Of a stretch of DNA of 64,000 bases, positions 18,180 to 25,544 are shown piece after piece. The stretch is from Cyclobacteriaceae bacterium (GTDB taxonomy: Bacteria; Bacteroidota; Bacteroidia; Cytophagales; Cyclobacteriaceae). The notes under the pieces were generated by a model. It ran no database searches. It saw nothing but the letters and a program-made list of their open reading frames with translations, and was not told the origin of the DNA. Each line of letters opens with the position of its first letter. Positions within the stretch are counted from its first letter, which is position 1. The stretch is from the NCBI GenBank assembly GCA_019694875.1, contig JAIBBC010000001.1:1495501-1559500 (forward strand). The letters run 5' to 3'. The position numbers were made by a program, and so were the translations under genes.

Positions 18180-18911
18180 ATGATCCAACTAAACAACCTC
18201 GCTGATAGTCGATTGATTCGCGGATGCATCTATTGCGGTGGTCCAGCTGATACACGTGATCATGTGCCCTCAAAATGTCTCCTAGAAAAACCTTATCCCG
18301 AAAATCTACCTGTAGTAGGTTGCTGTGTTTCTTGTAATCAAGATTTTTCGAAAGATGAGCAATATCTTGTTTGTATAATAGAAAGTGTGCTTTGTGGTTC
18401 AACCGATCCGGAGAAGATAGGTAGACCATCAGTTGCTAAAATTATGCAAAACTCACCTGCTCTTCGACAACGTATTGAGAACTCAAAAACCGAAGTTGAT
18501 GGTAAAATTGCTTTTGTACCAGAGATGGAACGCATTTGCAATGTTATGCTGAAGCTGGCTCGGGGACACGCAGCCTTTGAACTCAGTCAACCCTGTGACG
18601 CGGAGCCAGATCATTTTTGGTGTGGTCCCCTTTCGTCACTCCCTCAAGAGGCTCAGGATGAATTCCATTCTGTTCACTTTCAACAAACACTCGGTGAGGT
18701 GGGATCTCGAAATATGCAACGTCTCATGGTAACGCAAATGGCTGTGAAGACTGAGGAGGGAGGCCAAAAAAATATTGAAGTGCTGTTCAATGATTGGATT
18801 GACGTTCAGGATGACCAATATAGATACATTGCAATTGATGACATGGGCACAATGGTTATTAGAATTGTTATAGCTGAATACTTTGCATGCGAGGTGGCTT
18901 GGGGAACATAA
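18180..18911 (+). CDS. HNH-endonuclease-like zinc-finger protein
   Basis: The N-terminal 60 residues carry CIYCGG...TRDHVPSKCLL...CVSCNQDFSKDEQY: two CxxC pairs around a DHVP core, which is the arrangement of HNH/treble-clef nucleases. The remaining 180 residues are of unknown type. Such proteins occur widely in defence and mobile regions. The nuclease activity is an inference. It is followed by a terminator-like hairpin. Confidence 0.7.
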   Translation: MIQLNNLADSRLIRGCIYCGGPADTRDHVPSKCLLEKPYPENLPVVGCCVSCNQDFSKDEQYLVCIIESVLCGSTDPEKIGRPSVAKIMQNSPALRQRIENSKTEVDGKIAFVPEMERICNVMLKLARGHAAFELSQPCDAEPDHFWCGPLSSLPQEAQDEFHSVHFQQTLGEVGSRNMQRLMVTQMAVKTEEGGQKNIEVLFNDWIDVQDDQYRYIAIDDMGTMVIRIVIAEYFACEVAWGT

Positions 18912-18928
18912 AAGGCGGAACTGTAAAA

Positions 18929-18960
18929 CACCCAACTTCAGGGGTGAGCATTTTTCTTTT
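18929..18960 (+). terminator. probable rho-independent terminator
   Basis: CACCC / GGGTG stem with an 8-base loop, followed by AGCA and a T-rich run (TTTTTCTTTT). It lies 18 bases after the HNH-like gene. The stem is short, so strength is uncertain. Confidence 0.5.
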
Positions 18961-19003
18961 GAGCTGAAAAACTGGGTCACAATATTTCAAAGAACGCATG
19001 ATT

Positions 19004-19285
19004 CTAACTAAGTAGCGACACTTTGCTCCCATTCGGATCAAACGAAGGCTGGTAATTCACATAGCCCAATAACTTTAGGTCATTGATTACTTTGTGGTAT
19101 GTGGTTTTTGATTTGATCCTGGAAGCACGCATGACCTGCTTACGTGAAATGGTAAACGTCCTCTTGCTCCCATTCACGAGCCAGGCTAGACACAACACGG
19201 TAAACAAACTTATGTGCGTCGAGCCGAGGCGAACATCGGATGTCACTCTGGTCAAATACCCGATAAGTTGTTTTACAATGTCCAT
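19004..19285 (-). CDS. small winged-helix/HTH protein
   Basis: A 93-residue protein with a winged-helix pattern: FTISRKQVMRASRIKSKTTYHKVINDLKLLGYVNYQP reads as recognition helix, then helix, then wing. Proteins of this kind control or initiate replication in Bacteroidota mobile elements. It is the last gene of the long minus-strand block and follows the excisionase-like gene by 7 bases. Possible roles are a transcription regulator or a minimal replication initiator. Confidence 0.6.
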   Translation of the reverse strand: MDIVKQLIGYLTRVTSDVRLGSTHISLFTVLCLAWLVNGSKRTFTISRKQVMRASRIKSKTTYHKVINDLKLLGYVNYQPSFDPNGSKVSLLS

Positions 19286-19292
19286 TAGTCAA

Positions 19293-19598
19293 TCAGAAAT
19301 CTTCAGACTTAGTTTCCATCAGTTTTGCAATTTCATCATAGCTGAAGTAGAGCGTGCCACCTATTTTGTTAGGACTGAGTTTGCCGTTTAAACGCAGCGT
19401 GAACAGTGTGCCATTGGAGATTCCAAGTAGCTTTTTGACTTCGCCAGATTTCAGCCACTTCTTTTTCTGGGTGGTGGCGTTGGCAATTTGATCCAATAAT
19501 ACCTTGATCTTGTCCAAGAGTCTTTCTTCCAGACCTTGAAGATCCTCAATGGTAGCCAACTGTTCCCGGTAGATTTTTGATCGTTCGTTCTTTTCCAT
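19293..19598 (-). CDS. excisionase-type MerR-like HTH protein
   Basis: A 101-residue protein with an N-terminal coiled coil (about 5-40) and a C-terminal HTH_17/excisionase-type domain: WLKSGEVKKLLGISNGTLFTLRLNGKLSPNKIGGTLYFSYDEI. This layout is common for excisionase-like or regulatory proteins of Bacteroidota mobile elements. There is no integrase gene beside it in this window. Confidence 0.75.
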   Translation of the reverse strand: MEKNERSKIYREQLATIEDLQGLEERLLDKIKVLLDQIANATTQKKKWLKSGEVKKLLGISNGTLFTLRLNGKLSPNKIGGTLYFSYDEIAKLMETKSEDF

Positions 19599-19610
19599 GA
19601 TCGGTGAATT

Positions 19611-20270
19611 TTACTTCGAGAAAACTATCCATCCCAACGCCATAGCAGCAGATACAGACAAAGCCGTGACCAACCTCTTGATAGTTACCTTTCGCATGGA
19701 GCGAAAATCGACAAGTGCATAAGTGAAGCTGTTGCCGTAAAGTTTTCGATGTTGTTCGCACAACGTCATGAACTGCTCGAAGTCATGCGCATTCTGAAAC
19801 ACCTGGCATCCGGCTGAGTACTTGTTAATGAGCTTTGTCGTACCGGTGCTCTCGGCTCGATGGATGTTGATGCCGAAGATTCCAGTTTGCTTTTCACCAT
19901 TGTAGAAATCCAGTAGTGCATCACGATCGTAGTCGCGAATGACGGTAACTGGCTTTGTTTGCACCAGAGCTTCATACAATCCTTTGTGCTTGCCAATGGC
20001 GTAACTGTTTTGGTACTGACCTTGTGCGAGTATGGCAGTGCCTTGTTCGTACACCGGATTGTTTAGCCAGAAGGTTCCCGGATCGGTGGTGGCCGGCCAG
20101 ATGTGATAATTCCATGCCCCATCGGACTTGGCGTAGAACACATGGATCTCGTCATCAAATTGGTTAGGCACAATGCTCTCGCTCCGCAGCCCGACAATGT
20201 TGAGCCGATAGGGTTCGGTATAAAGCTCATAACCGTTTTGTTTTAATATGGATTTGATCCTCCCGAGCAT
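19611..20270 (-). CDS. endolysin/L,D-transpeptidase-like protein with C-terminal anchor
   Basis: A 219-residue protein. INIHRAESTG followed about 15 residues later by KYSAGCQVF resembles the His...Ser-x-Gly-Cys active-site arrangement of L,D-transpeptidase-fold proteins, and the whole region resembles a peptidoglycan-active protein found in Bacteroidota phages. A single hydrophobic helix (about 198-216) at the C-terminus would anchor it in a membrane. It neighbours DUF5675 and a peptidoglycan-binding protein, which fits a lysis or cell-wall-penetration role. Confidence 0.55.
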   Translation of the reverse strand: MLGRIKSILKQNGYELYTEPYRLNIVGLRSESIVPNQFDDEIHVFYAKSDGAWNYHIWPATTDPGTFWLNNPVYEQGTAILAQGQYQNSYAIGKHKGLYEALVQTKPVTVIRDYDRDALLDFYNGEKQTGIFGINIHRAESTGTTKLINKYSAGCQVFQNAHDFEQFMTLCEQHRKLYGNSFTYALVDFRSMRKVTIKRLVTALSVSAAMALGWIVFSK

Positions 20271-20272
20271 GA

Positions 20273-20671
20273 CTACTTCTTACGAATAGTTAATTCAAAT
20301 TCGCTAGGCATCAACTCGTAAAGCTTTTTGAGCGTTACGGTGGAGTTGGCAACATCCATTAACCCGTCCTTGTCAAGGTCGATATGTTTATCGCCCACTA
20401 GTATGCAGCCCAGGATTTGCCGCGAGTAGTTGCCGGTGTGAATAAGGATGTAGGAACGATTCGGCACATTCAACACATGAAAGTGATCATACTTCCGCTT
20501 TGCGTGTGCGAGTCGCTTCACTACTTTGTATGTTCCTTCCGGAATGCAGCTCTTGCTTCTGGTATTGTCGAGCCATTTCAGTTCGAGTGTTTTACAGAAC
20601 TCAACCCCATCGATGATTAACTCGCCAATGGTTTGCTTGGGTTGATAGATTCTTAGTATTTCTGCTTTCAT
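20273..20671 (-). CDS. DUF5675 family protein
   Basis: A 132-residue soluble, beta-rich protein whose pattern CIPEGTYKVVKR...YDHFHVLNVPNRSYILIHTGNY...GCILVG is that of DUF5675. The family has an L,D-transpeptidase-like core and is common in phage lysis regions, with a conserved His and Cys (HTGN...GCI here). Two bases separate it from the endolysin-like gene, so the two are coupled. Confidence 0.8.
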   Translation of the reverse strand: MKAEILRIYQPKQTIGELIIDGVEFCKTLELKWLDNTRSKSCIPEGTYKVVKRLAHAKRKYDHFHVLNVPNRSYILIHTGNYSRQILGCILVGDKHIDLDKDGLMDVANSTVTLKKLYELMPSEFELTIRKK

Positions 20672-20677
20672 AATATT

Positions 20678-21661
20678 TTAGTTTGCGTATTTCACATCTT
20701 GCGTTGGTACTCTTAGTATTCCACTGTCAACCGTCCTGAACCACGTTGTCCCATTGGCAATCTTGACTTCATCACCAAGAATTGTATTTCGTGGAACGGT
20801 GATCCGATGATTGTAGGAATCGATCACTACTGTTGGTCTTATCGTGATCAGGTCTTTGTAGAGCCGGATACCTTGCAGACTCCACACACCGGAGTCGTTT
20901 ACTTTCAAGCCAATTCGGGTAAACTCGTTTTTGATTTGATCTTTGGCCGATTCATTATTGGCGAAAGCGTAGTTGAGCAAGTCATTCACAATTGTTTTGG
21001 AGATAATCGGTATCGACTTGTAGTAGTCATTCACTGACGAGTAATCCGAGACCGACTTGATCTGCTTCAGGGACGCAATTACATTCACGAGATTCTTTGC
21101 CTGCGCTGCACGATACAGGTTTTGTGCAACCACACTCGGATTGATTGCAACCGAACCGGAATCGGCTTTGCTTACTATGGCATTGAATGTCGATTCATTA
21201 ATTGTCTCGCCATAGCCCGCGATCTTTAATGCGTTCGCTGTTCCCGGACCATATTGTCCATCAATACCACCATTGGTATTCATCGTTTCCATACCAATGA
21301 TCCTGGCAAGTGCCTGTTGAAGCGCAGTAACCCTGGTGCCTCGGCTACCACGCTTCAACGGAAAGTTGTCATTCCGCCCAGACACCGACTTCTGCGCTGG
21401 AGTAGAAGTCGGGAGGTTATTATTAATGATGATGTCGGGTGTTTCCTGTGTATTGTTGTACACCGTCACTTGTTTCTTTCTTAGTTTGTCATAGACTAGG
21501 TATGCGCTACCACCGAATGCAACCACACCAAGTGCATATAGGAATACCTTCGAAGGTGTTACTCCCTTGCCTTTAGTCGATGCAGGCTTCTTCCCTCGCG
21601 TCCTAGGTTTATGCACCTTCGCGTTCTTTACACTCAGCACTATCGTTTTACTTCTTGGCAT
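20678..21661 (-). CDS. membrane-anchored peptidoglycan-binding-like protein
   Basis: A 327-residue protein with a very basic N-terminus (residues 1-33), a membrane helix (about 34-55) and a PG_binding_1-like domain (LKRGSRGTRVTALQQALARIIG...DGQYGPGTANALKIAG). The rest is helical, followed by a beta-rich C-terminus of about 50 residues. It overlaps the annexin-like gene by 14 bases. In a virion it would be a membrane protein that contacts the cell wall. Confidence 0.65.
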   Translation of the reverse strand: MPRSKTIVLSVKNAKVHKPRTRGKKPASTKGKGVTPSKVFLYALGVVAFGGSAYLVYDKLRKKQVTVYNNTQETPDIIINNNLPTSTPAQKSVSGRNDNFPLKRGSRGTRVTALQQALARIIGMETMNTNGGIDGQYGPGTANALKIAGYGETINESTFNAIVSKADSGSVAINPSVVAQNLYRAAQAKNLVNVIASLKQIKSVSDYSSVNDYYKSIPIISKTIVNDLLNYAFANNESAKDQIKNEFTRIGLKVNDSGVWSLQGIRLYKDLITIRPTVVIDSYNHRITVPRNTILGDEVKIANGTTWFRTVDSGILRVPTQDVKYAN

Positions 21662-22046
21662 TCAGTATGCGGATCAGTTCGTTGTATTCATCGCTGCTCA
21701 GTTCGTCTTCCAGGTCAGCATTGAGATTTCTTCCATACATATTAGAATACTCTTTCTGCACTTTGCTGTACATGCTCTTCGATGGAATCTCTTCAAATAC
21801 CCTTGTGACTGCTTCTTCATTCGTTCCCCATCCAAAAGCAACATCATTATCAAAAGCCATCTTCAATTGTTTGGCGTAAGTCGCGGGATCGCCTTCGTCC
21901 ATGCTGTCGCTTTGCGATCTGTTCGATACAGTCTTCTTAATGAAATGACGGGCAAGCAGAAACAGACCGGTGGCCGAACCTATTCCTAGTGCAGAATAGA
22001 TTGCAATCACCTTCAGGTTCTGTAGCTTTTGTTCTTGCTTCGTCAT
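21648..22046 (-). CDS. membrane protein with an annexin-like repeat
   Basis: A 132-residue protein with an N-terminal membrane helix (about 12-32). Residues about 65-130 read GWGTNEEAVTRVF, then about 15 residues, then EYSNMYGRNLNADL and ELSSDEYNELIRIL. This closely follows the annexin repeat (GxGTDE, then Y...GxDLxxDLxxELSG...L). Only one repeat is present instead of the usual four. The role here is unknown; a membrane or Ca-dependent lipid contact is conceivable. The family call is from pattern only. Confidence 0.55.
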   Translation of the reverse strand: MTKQEQKLQNLKVIAIYSALGIGSATGLFLLARHFIKKTVSNRSQSDSMDEGDPATYAKQLKMAFDNDVAFGWGTNEEAVTRVFEEIPSKSMYSKVQKEYSNMYGRNLNADLEDELSSDEYNELIRILNAKK

Positions 22047-22055
22047 GTGTCATTG

Positions 22056-22238
22056 TTATAAACCGAGGGCTTTCTTGGTGATAGCTGTCTTTATCGGATC
22101 GTTCTTCACCACCTCTGCAAGGCGAGCGATTTCGTTCGGCTTTAATTTTTGCATAAGTACAGTTGCTGCCTTCACCTTCGCCAACGCCTCTTCCTGCGAG
22201 TTCGCTTCAATGGTGATATCGTAAGAGAACTTGTTCAT
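22056..22238 (-). CDS. small hypothetical protein
   Basis: A 60-residue protein with a short beta strand (NKFSYDITIEA) and two helices rich in Ala/Lys. No family recognised. Gaps of 5 and 10 bases to its neighbours place it in the same operon. Confidence 0.6.
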   Translation of the reverse strand: MNKFSYDITIEANSQEEALAKVKAATVLMQKLKPNEIARLAEVVKNDPIKTAITKKALGL

Positions 22239-22242
22239 GCTA

Positions 22243-23055
22243 TTACTGTTTAATGTTTACATGATTGAGGATGAGATCAATCTTACTCTTATCATCGGCC
22301 AGTGTCTGGAGTATGAGCAGAACTTTGTCAAACTCTTCCCTTTGAAACTGGGTCTTGAGTTGGTTGACAAACGTGATGGCGTTCTTTTCATCTTCAGTCA
22401 ATGAATAGCTTTCAGACTTTGGCTTGAAGTTCACTTCGCTGTCCGGAGCTTGCTCTTCATTTTCTTTACGCTTGTTGTCTGTTTCGATCAGACCGGCAAG
22501 TGCTTCTCCTCCAGGTAGACCTTTGATCACGTTAGGATTTCTGCGAATGAAACTTTCTACGAAGCTGGAGCCTATTTCACCTAGGAAGCCTTTCAGTGGT
22601 GACTGACTGTTGATAAGTTCTTCGTTAGCCTTTTCGAGGTCTTCAATTTCTTTCTCCAGTTCCTCGACCTTTCCTCTCAGTTCTTTGTTCTCTTTTTGGA
22701 TTCGCTCATGTTCGAATTCTTTTCGTAACTGCTCCCTGCTTTCCTGGATACGGGTATCGACTTCGACTCCACTCAATCCTTTCTCCGGCTCATCATCAAT
22801 GAAGGTGAACATGCGTTTTTCGTTCACATTACTGTTTCCGTTGTAGAAGATGATCTCTACGTTTTTAGTATCTGCCGTCACAAAATTTTCGAAGATGAAG
22901 AACATCTCCGGGTCGCTTGTCCTGCGAACCACTTTCAATCCATCGACAATGATTTCGTAATCGAAAGGCTGCTCGCGATCACGATAAAGGCGAATCAGGT
23001 CGGCAAGCTTCTGTACCTGGGCTGGATCGTATTTCTGTTTGCTTATCAGTGCCAT
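22243..23055 (-). CDS. coiled-coil structural-type protein
   Basis: A 270-residue protein with an N-terminal alpha/beta region (about 1-100), a long heptad-type coiled coil (about 105-150; RKEFEHERIQKENKELRGKVEELEKEIEDLEKANEEL) and a helical C-terminus. No catalytic motif. The coiled coil and its position between beta-rich proteins suggest a spike, scaffold or minor structural protein. Confidence 0.6.
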   Translation of the reverse strand: MALISKQKYDPAQVQKLADLIRLYRDREQPFDYEIIVDGLKVVRRTSDPEMFFIFENFVTADTKNVEIIFYNGNSNVNEKRMFTFIDDEPEKGLSGVEVDTRIQESREQLRKEFEHERIQKENKELRGKVEELEKEIEDLEKANEELINSQSPLKGFLGEIGSSFVESFIRRNPNVIKGLPGGEALAGLIETDNKRKENEEQAPDSEVNFKPKSESYSLTEDEKNAITFVNQLKTQFQREEFDKVLLILQTLADDKSKIDLILNHVNIKQ

Positions 23056-23056
23056 G

Positions 23057-23368
23057 TCAATTCACAATTATTACCTGCACGAACTTTATGCGTTTGCTTC
23101 TGCTTGATTTATTCCTGATCACAATCTCTCCGCGATGCTGATGCATATTCTCTTCTACTAGATTCTCAGTTGAGTCGTAAATGCCATAGTCCGACTCGAC
23201 AATCACATCTGAAGGATCATCTACAATGAAGTACAATTCATTCCAGGCTGTTACAGTCATCGATGATTGCTTACCGATCATCAGGTCGCGGTAGCGGAGG
23301 TGATAGTCAGTAAATCCTAATTGTCTTATCCGCTCCGGCACGTATTGTATGATCAGTTGCTCAGTCAT
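23057..23368 (-). CDS. small beta-rich protein
   Basis: A 103-residue protein dominated by short beta strands (for example MTVTAWNELYFIVDD and GEIVIRNKS) with no motif I recognise. It overlaps the upstream His-rich gene by 4 bases and abuts the coiled-coil gene by 1 base. Size, strand content and position fit a minor capsid, penton or spike protein, but this is inference from context. Confidence 0.55.
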   Translation of the reverse strand: MTEQLIIQYVPERIRQLGFTDYHLRYRDLMIGKQSSMTVTAWNELYFIVDDPSDVIVESDYGIYDSTENLVEENMHQHRGEIVIRNKSSRSKRIKFVQVIIVN

Positions 23369-23859
23369 AAATGAATCTCCTGTGGTTCCAGGTCGCAGTT
23401 CTTGTCGCGGTTTAGTTCTTTGCTATTCTCCACCACAATTGTTTCTGCTTCTTCGTACTCCACGTAAATGCGTAACGTATATTCTTTATCAAAACACTCG
23501 CCTTTGAACAGCGCATGAATCTGAATCGTATCACCTTCAACATTCACCGGAATCAGTCGAGGTAGATTTCCAGTCACCCAAGGCATATCGCTGTCGAACT
23601 GGAGATCTTTCACTTTGATCAAAGCTTCATCCGACATCGCTTCATCTTCCTTTCTCGCTTCAAGCACCTGGAATACGTCAAGGCTATTGTTCGCCTGGAA
23701 GCTTATGGTCCCGTATCTACCTCCATCCACGCAGCTTGTGTTGTTACCAAGACTCCCGTTACTCTCTTCACATTGGCCGGGAGTTTGATCGTGATGATGC
23801 GGAATCGTTCCATGCGGGTGATGTCCACCGTGGTGATGATGACCTTTCGCTTTGTCCAT
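23365..23859 (-). CDS. His-rich N-terminus, beta-rich protein
   Basis: A 164-residue protein whose first 30 residues are strikingly His-rich (GHHHHGGHHPHG...PHHHDQ) and probably bind metal. The remainder is beta-rich (GTISFQANNSLDVFQVLEAR, TLRIYVEYEEAETIVVE) with two Cys. His-rich tips are known on phage spikes that hold a metal ion, so a host-contact protein is possible. It is not recognised as a family. Confidence 0.6.
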   Translation of the reverse strand: MDKAKGHHHHGGHHPHGTIPHHHDQTPGQCEESNGSLGNNTSCVDGGRYGTISFQANNSLDVFQVLEARKEDEAMSDEALIKVKDLQFDSDMPWVTGNLPRLIPVNVEGDTIQIHALFKGECFDKEYTLRIYVEYEEAETIVVENSKELNRDKNCDLEPQEIHL

Positions 23860-23866
23860 GTTGTGA

Positions 23867-24247
23867 TTACTTCATCTCGCATTGCAGAATTATTATCACC
23901 TTGTAGGTAGTGAAGGAAGCATTCGGGTTGTGTGTGTCCTTATACTGAATCTTCACTTCACCGTTTCCCGCGATCACTCCATTTCCCAATGTGCGATACT
24001 TTTGATCCGGTGCCACAGCAATGCCGCTCATCAGCAGTTTGCTTTCGAAGTCTTCTGGGAAAATTTCATCCCCGCTGATCTCGATGCGCTGCGATCCGCG
24101 ATAGAACATGAGGTTCGGTTTGTCTGAACTGAGAATGATACCGCGAACAAGTTTCACATTCTTGTCCAGGTCGAACTTCTTGTTCACGGGCGCATTCTGC
24201 GACTCCACCGCGAAGCTGTACACCTTATCCACCAACCGTGCTTCCAT
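23867..24247 (-). CDS. beta-rich candidate capsid protein
   Basis: A 126-residue protein almost entirely of predicted beta strands (FDLDKNVKLVRGIILSS, RIEISGDEIFP, VKIQYKD, FTTYKVIIILQ). The spacing of strands and the closing strand are compatible with a single jelly roll. It lies 3 bases from the larger beta-rich gene at 24,251. Function inferred from shape and context only. Confidence 0.5.
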   Translation of the reverse strand: MEARLVDKVYSFAVESQNAPVNKKFDLDKNVKLVRGIILSSDKPNLMFYRGSQRIEISGDEIFPEDFESKLLMSGIAVAPDQKYRTLGNGVIAGNGEVKIQYKDTHNPNASFTTYKVIIILQCEMK

Positions 24248-24250
24248 CTG

Positions 24251-24976
24251 CTAAGGGATTGTAGCCGTTCCGGCAAGACCGATGTAGATCACCGTGTTCG
24301 CATTGATACCGTTGATCGTTCCCAACTCAATTTCAAATTCAATGTCGATGTCATCGTGAATTAGACGAGGGTTTGCCAGTTTGTAGAATCCTTTTGGAAC
24401 CATATCAAACTGAGTAGTCACAAAATTCCGGTTAGACGTATCACTGACGAGTTGTTTCTTATTGGCCTTCAGTTTGAATTCACCGTTGGCCAATGCGCCA
24501 ACATTCTCAATGGTTTCAAACTTCACCACCTTCAGATCATCGACTCCTTGCGATGCAGCTTCCCCTTGCAGCATGTAGATGCCTGATACAAGCAAAGCCA
24601 TGTTCTTGGGAAGTTTCGCATTGCTGATGTTTCGCAAACCGACTTCTTTTACATCCTGGCTTTCAAACATCTTGATCGTCTTAGCTCCGTTCACCGCTTT
24701 GATGGTATAGATCAGGTGATCGGCAAGGCGCAACTTGCCTTGCAGCAATTGTTCTTTGATGTGCTTGGGCAGTTCGACAAAGAACTTCTCGAACTCTGCA
24801 CGCGATCCTTGTGAAGGAATCGGTTTCTTCATCAGCTTCTGCATGGCCTTCACTCTCGCCAGAGGATTCAGTCGCTTAAGGTCGCCCAGCAACTCTTCTT
24901 CTACTTCACCGAATCCCATCAGCTCGGTGGGATTGGTGTACTCACTTTCCATGAGTTGTCCTAATGCTCCTAACAT
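24251..24976 (-). CDS. candidate major capsid-type protein
   Basis: A 241-residue protein. The first 75 residues are helical (two amphipathic helices and a basic RVKAMQKLMKKP segment); the rest is beta-rich and ends IEFEIELGT...NTVIYIGLAGTATIP, a typical last jelly-roll strand pair. GEFKLKANKKQLVSDT and GFYKLANPRLIHDDIDIE resemble the inter-strand patterns of small capsid proteins of tailless phages. No known capsid family can be assigned from the sequence. It could instead be another virion or surface protein. Confidence 0.45.
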   Translation of the reverse strand: MLGALGQLMESEYTNPTELMGFGEVEEELLGDLKRLNPLARVKAMQKLMKKPIPSQGSRAEFEKFFVELPKHIKEQLLQGKLRLADHLIYTIKAVNGAKTIKMFESQDVKEVGLRNISNAKLPKNMALLVSGIYMLQGEAASQGVDDLKVVKFETIENVGALANGEFKLKANKKQLVSDTSNRNFVTTQFDMVPKGFYKLANPRLIHDDIDIEFEIELGTINGINANTVIYIGLAGTATIP

Positions 24977-25000
24977 AGTTTCTATTGTTTATTGGTTGAT

Positions 25001-25540
25001 TTAGAATTCACGCTCGATTTCACTGAGACCAACTCCGTTCATTTGGGCGATCTGTTCCTGGACACGATCGATGGCTGACATATCCAATTCCTTGTTGCTG
25101 TAGGGATTCACGAAGTAGGTCACGTTATCGTCATCACCGGAAAGTCCGGCAATGGTTTGCTTGGAGAGGTAGAGCTTCTCTCCAAAGTTTTTGAAGAATG
25201 TTCCTACTCTATCTTTCGCTTCACTTGCGATCTGTTTGATGTCAAAGCCTTCGACACTTTCAGTTGATGTTTCAGTAGTTGCCGCGCTGGCTTGCTTTTG
25301 GAAACCGTTACTCAACACCAGGCCGAGTCCCGCAGCGATCACATACTTATTTCCTTTATGTACTCCTATCAGTGTTACCGGAATCCCTGCAAGAAAGGAG
25401 TGCCTACCAAGTGCCGCACCGGCTCCACCGGCAGCTATTGCGGCAAGTAACATGAGTCCACCTTCCTTTGCAGTTTGTACATAGGGAGTGGCTGCCTTTG
25501 CAGTACCTGCGAGTCCAGAATTCTTTTTACCCTTTGCCAT
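25001..25540 (-). CDS. hypothetical membrane protein
   Basis: A 179-residue protein with two to three short Ala/Gly-rich membrane segments (about 25-75: GLMLLAAIAAGGAGAAL and NKYVIAAGLGLVLSNGF). A Ser/Thr/Glu-rich linker and a polar helical C-terminus follow. It fits an integral protein of an internal virion membrane, or a host-membrane protein. Family not recognised. Confidence 0.6.
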   Translation of the reverse strand: MAKGKKNSGLAGTAKAATPYVQTAKEGGLMLLAAIAAGGAGAALGRHSFLAGIPVTLIGVHKGNKYVIAAGLGLVLSNGFQKQASAATTETSTESVEGFDIKQIASEAKDRVGTFFKNFGEKLYLSKQTIAGLSGDDDNVTYFVNPYSNKELDMSAIDRVQEQIAQMNGVGLSEIEREF

Positions 25541-25544
25541 AATG

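Noticed and set aside
24735..25484. Plus-strand open frames over the structural block (24,735-25,004 and 25,191-25,484)
   Set aside because: They are Ser/Pro-rich shadows of minus-strand genes with no domain and no gap for a gene.
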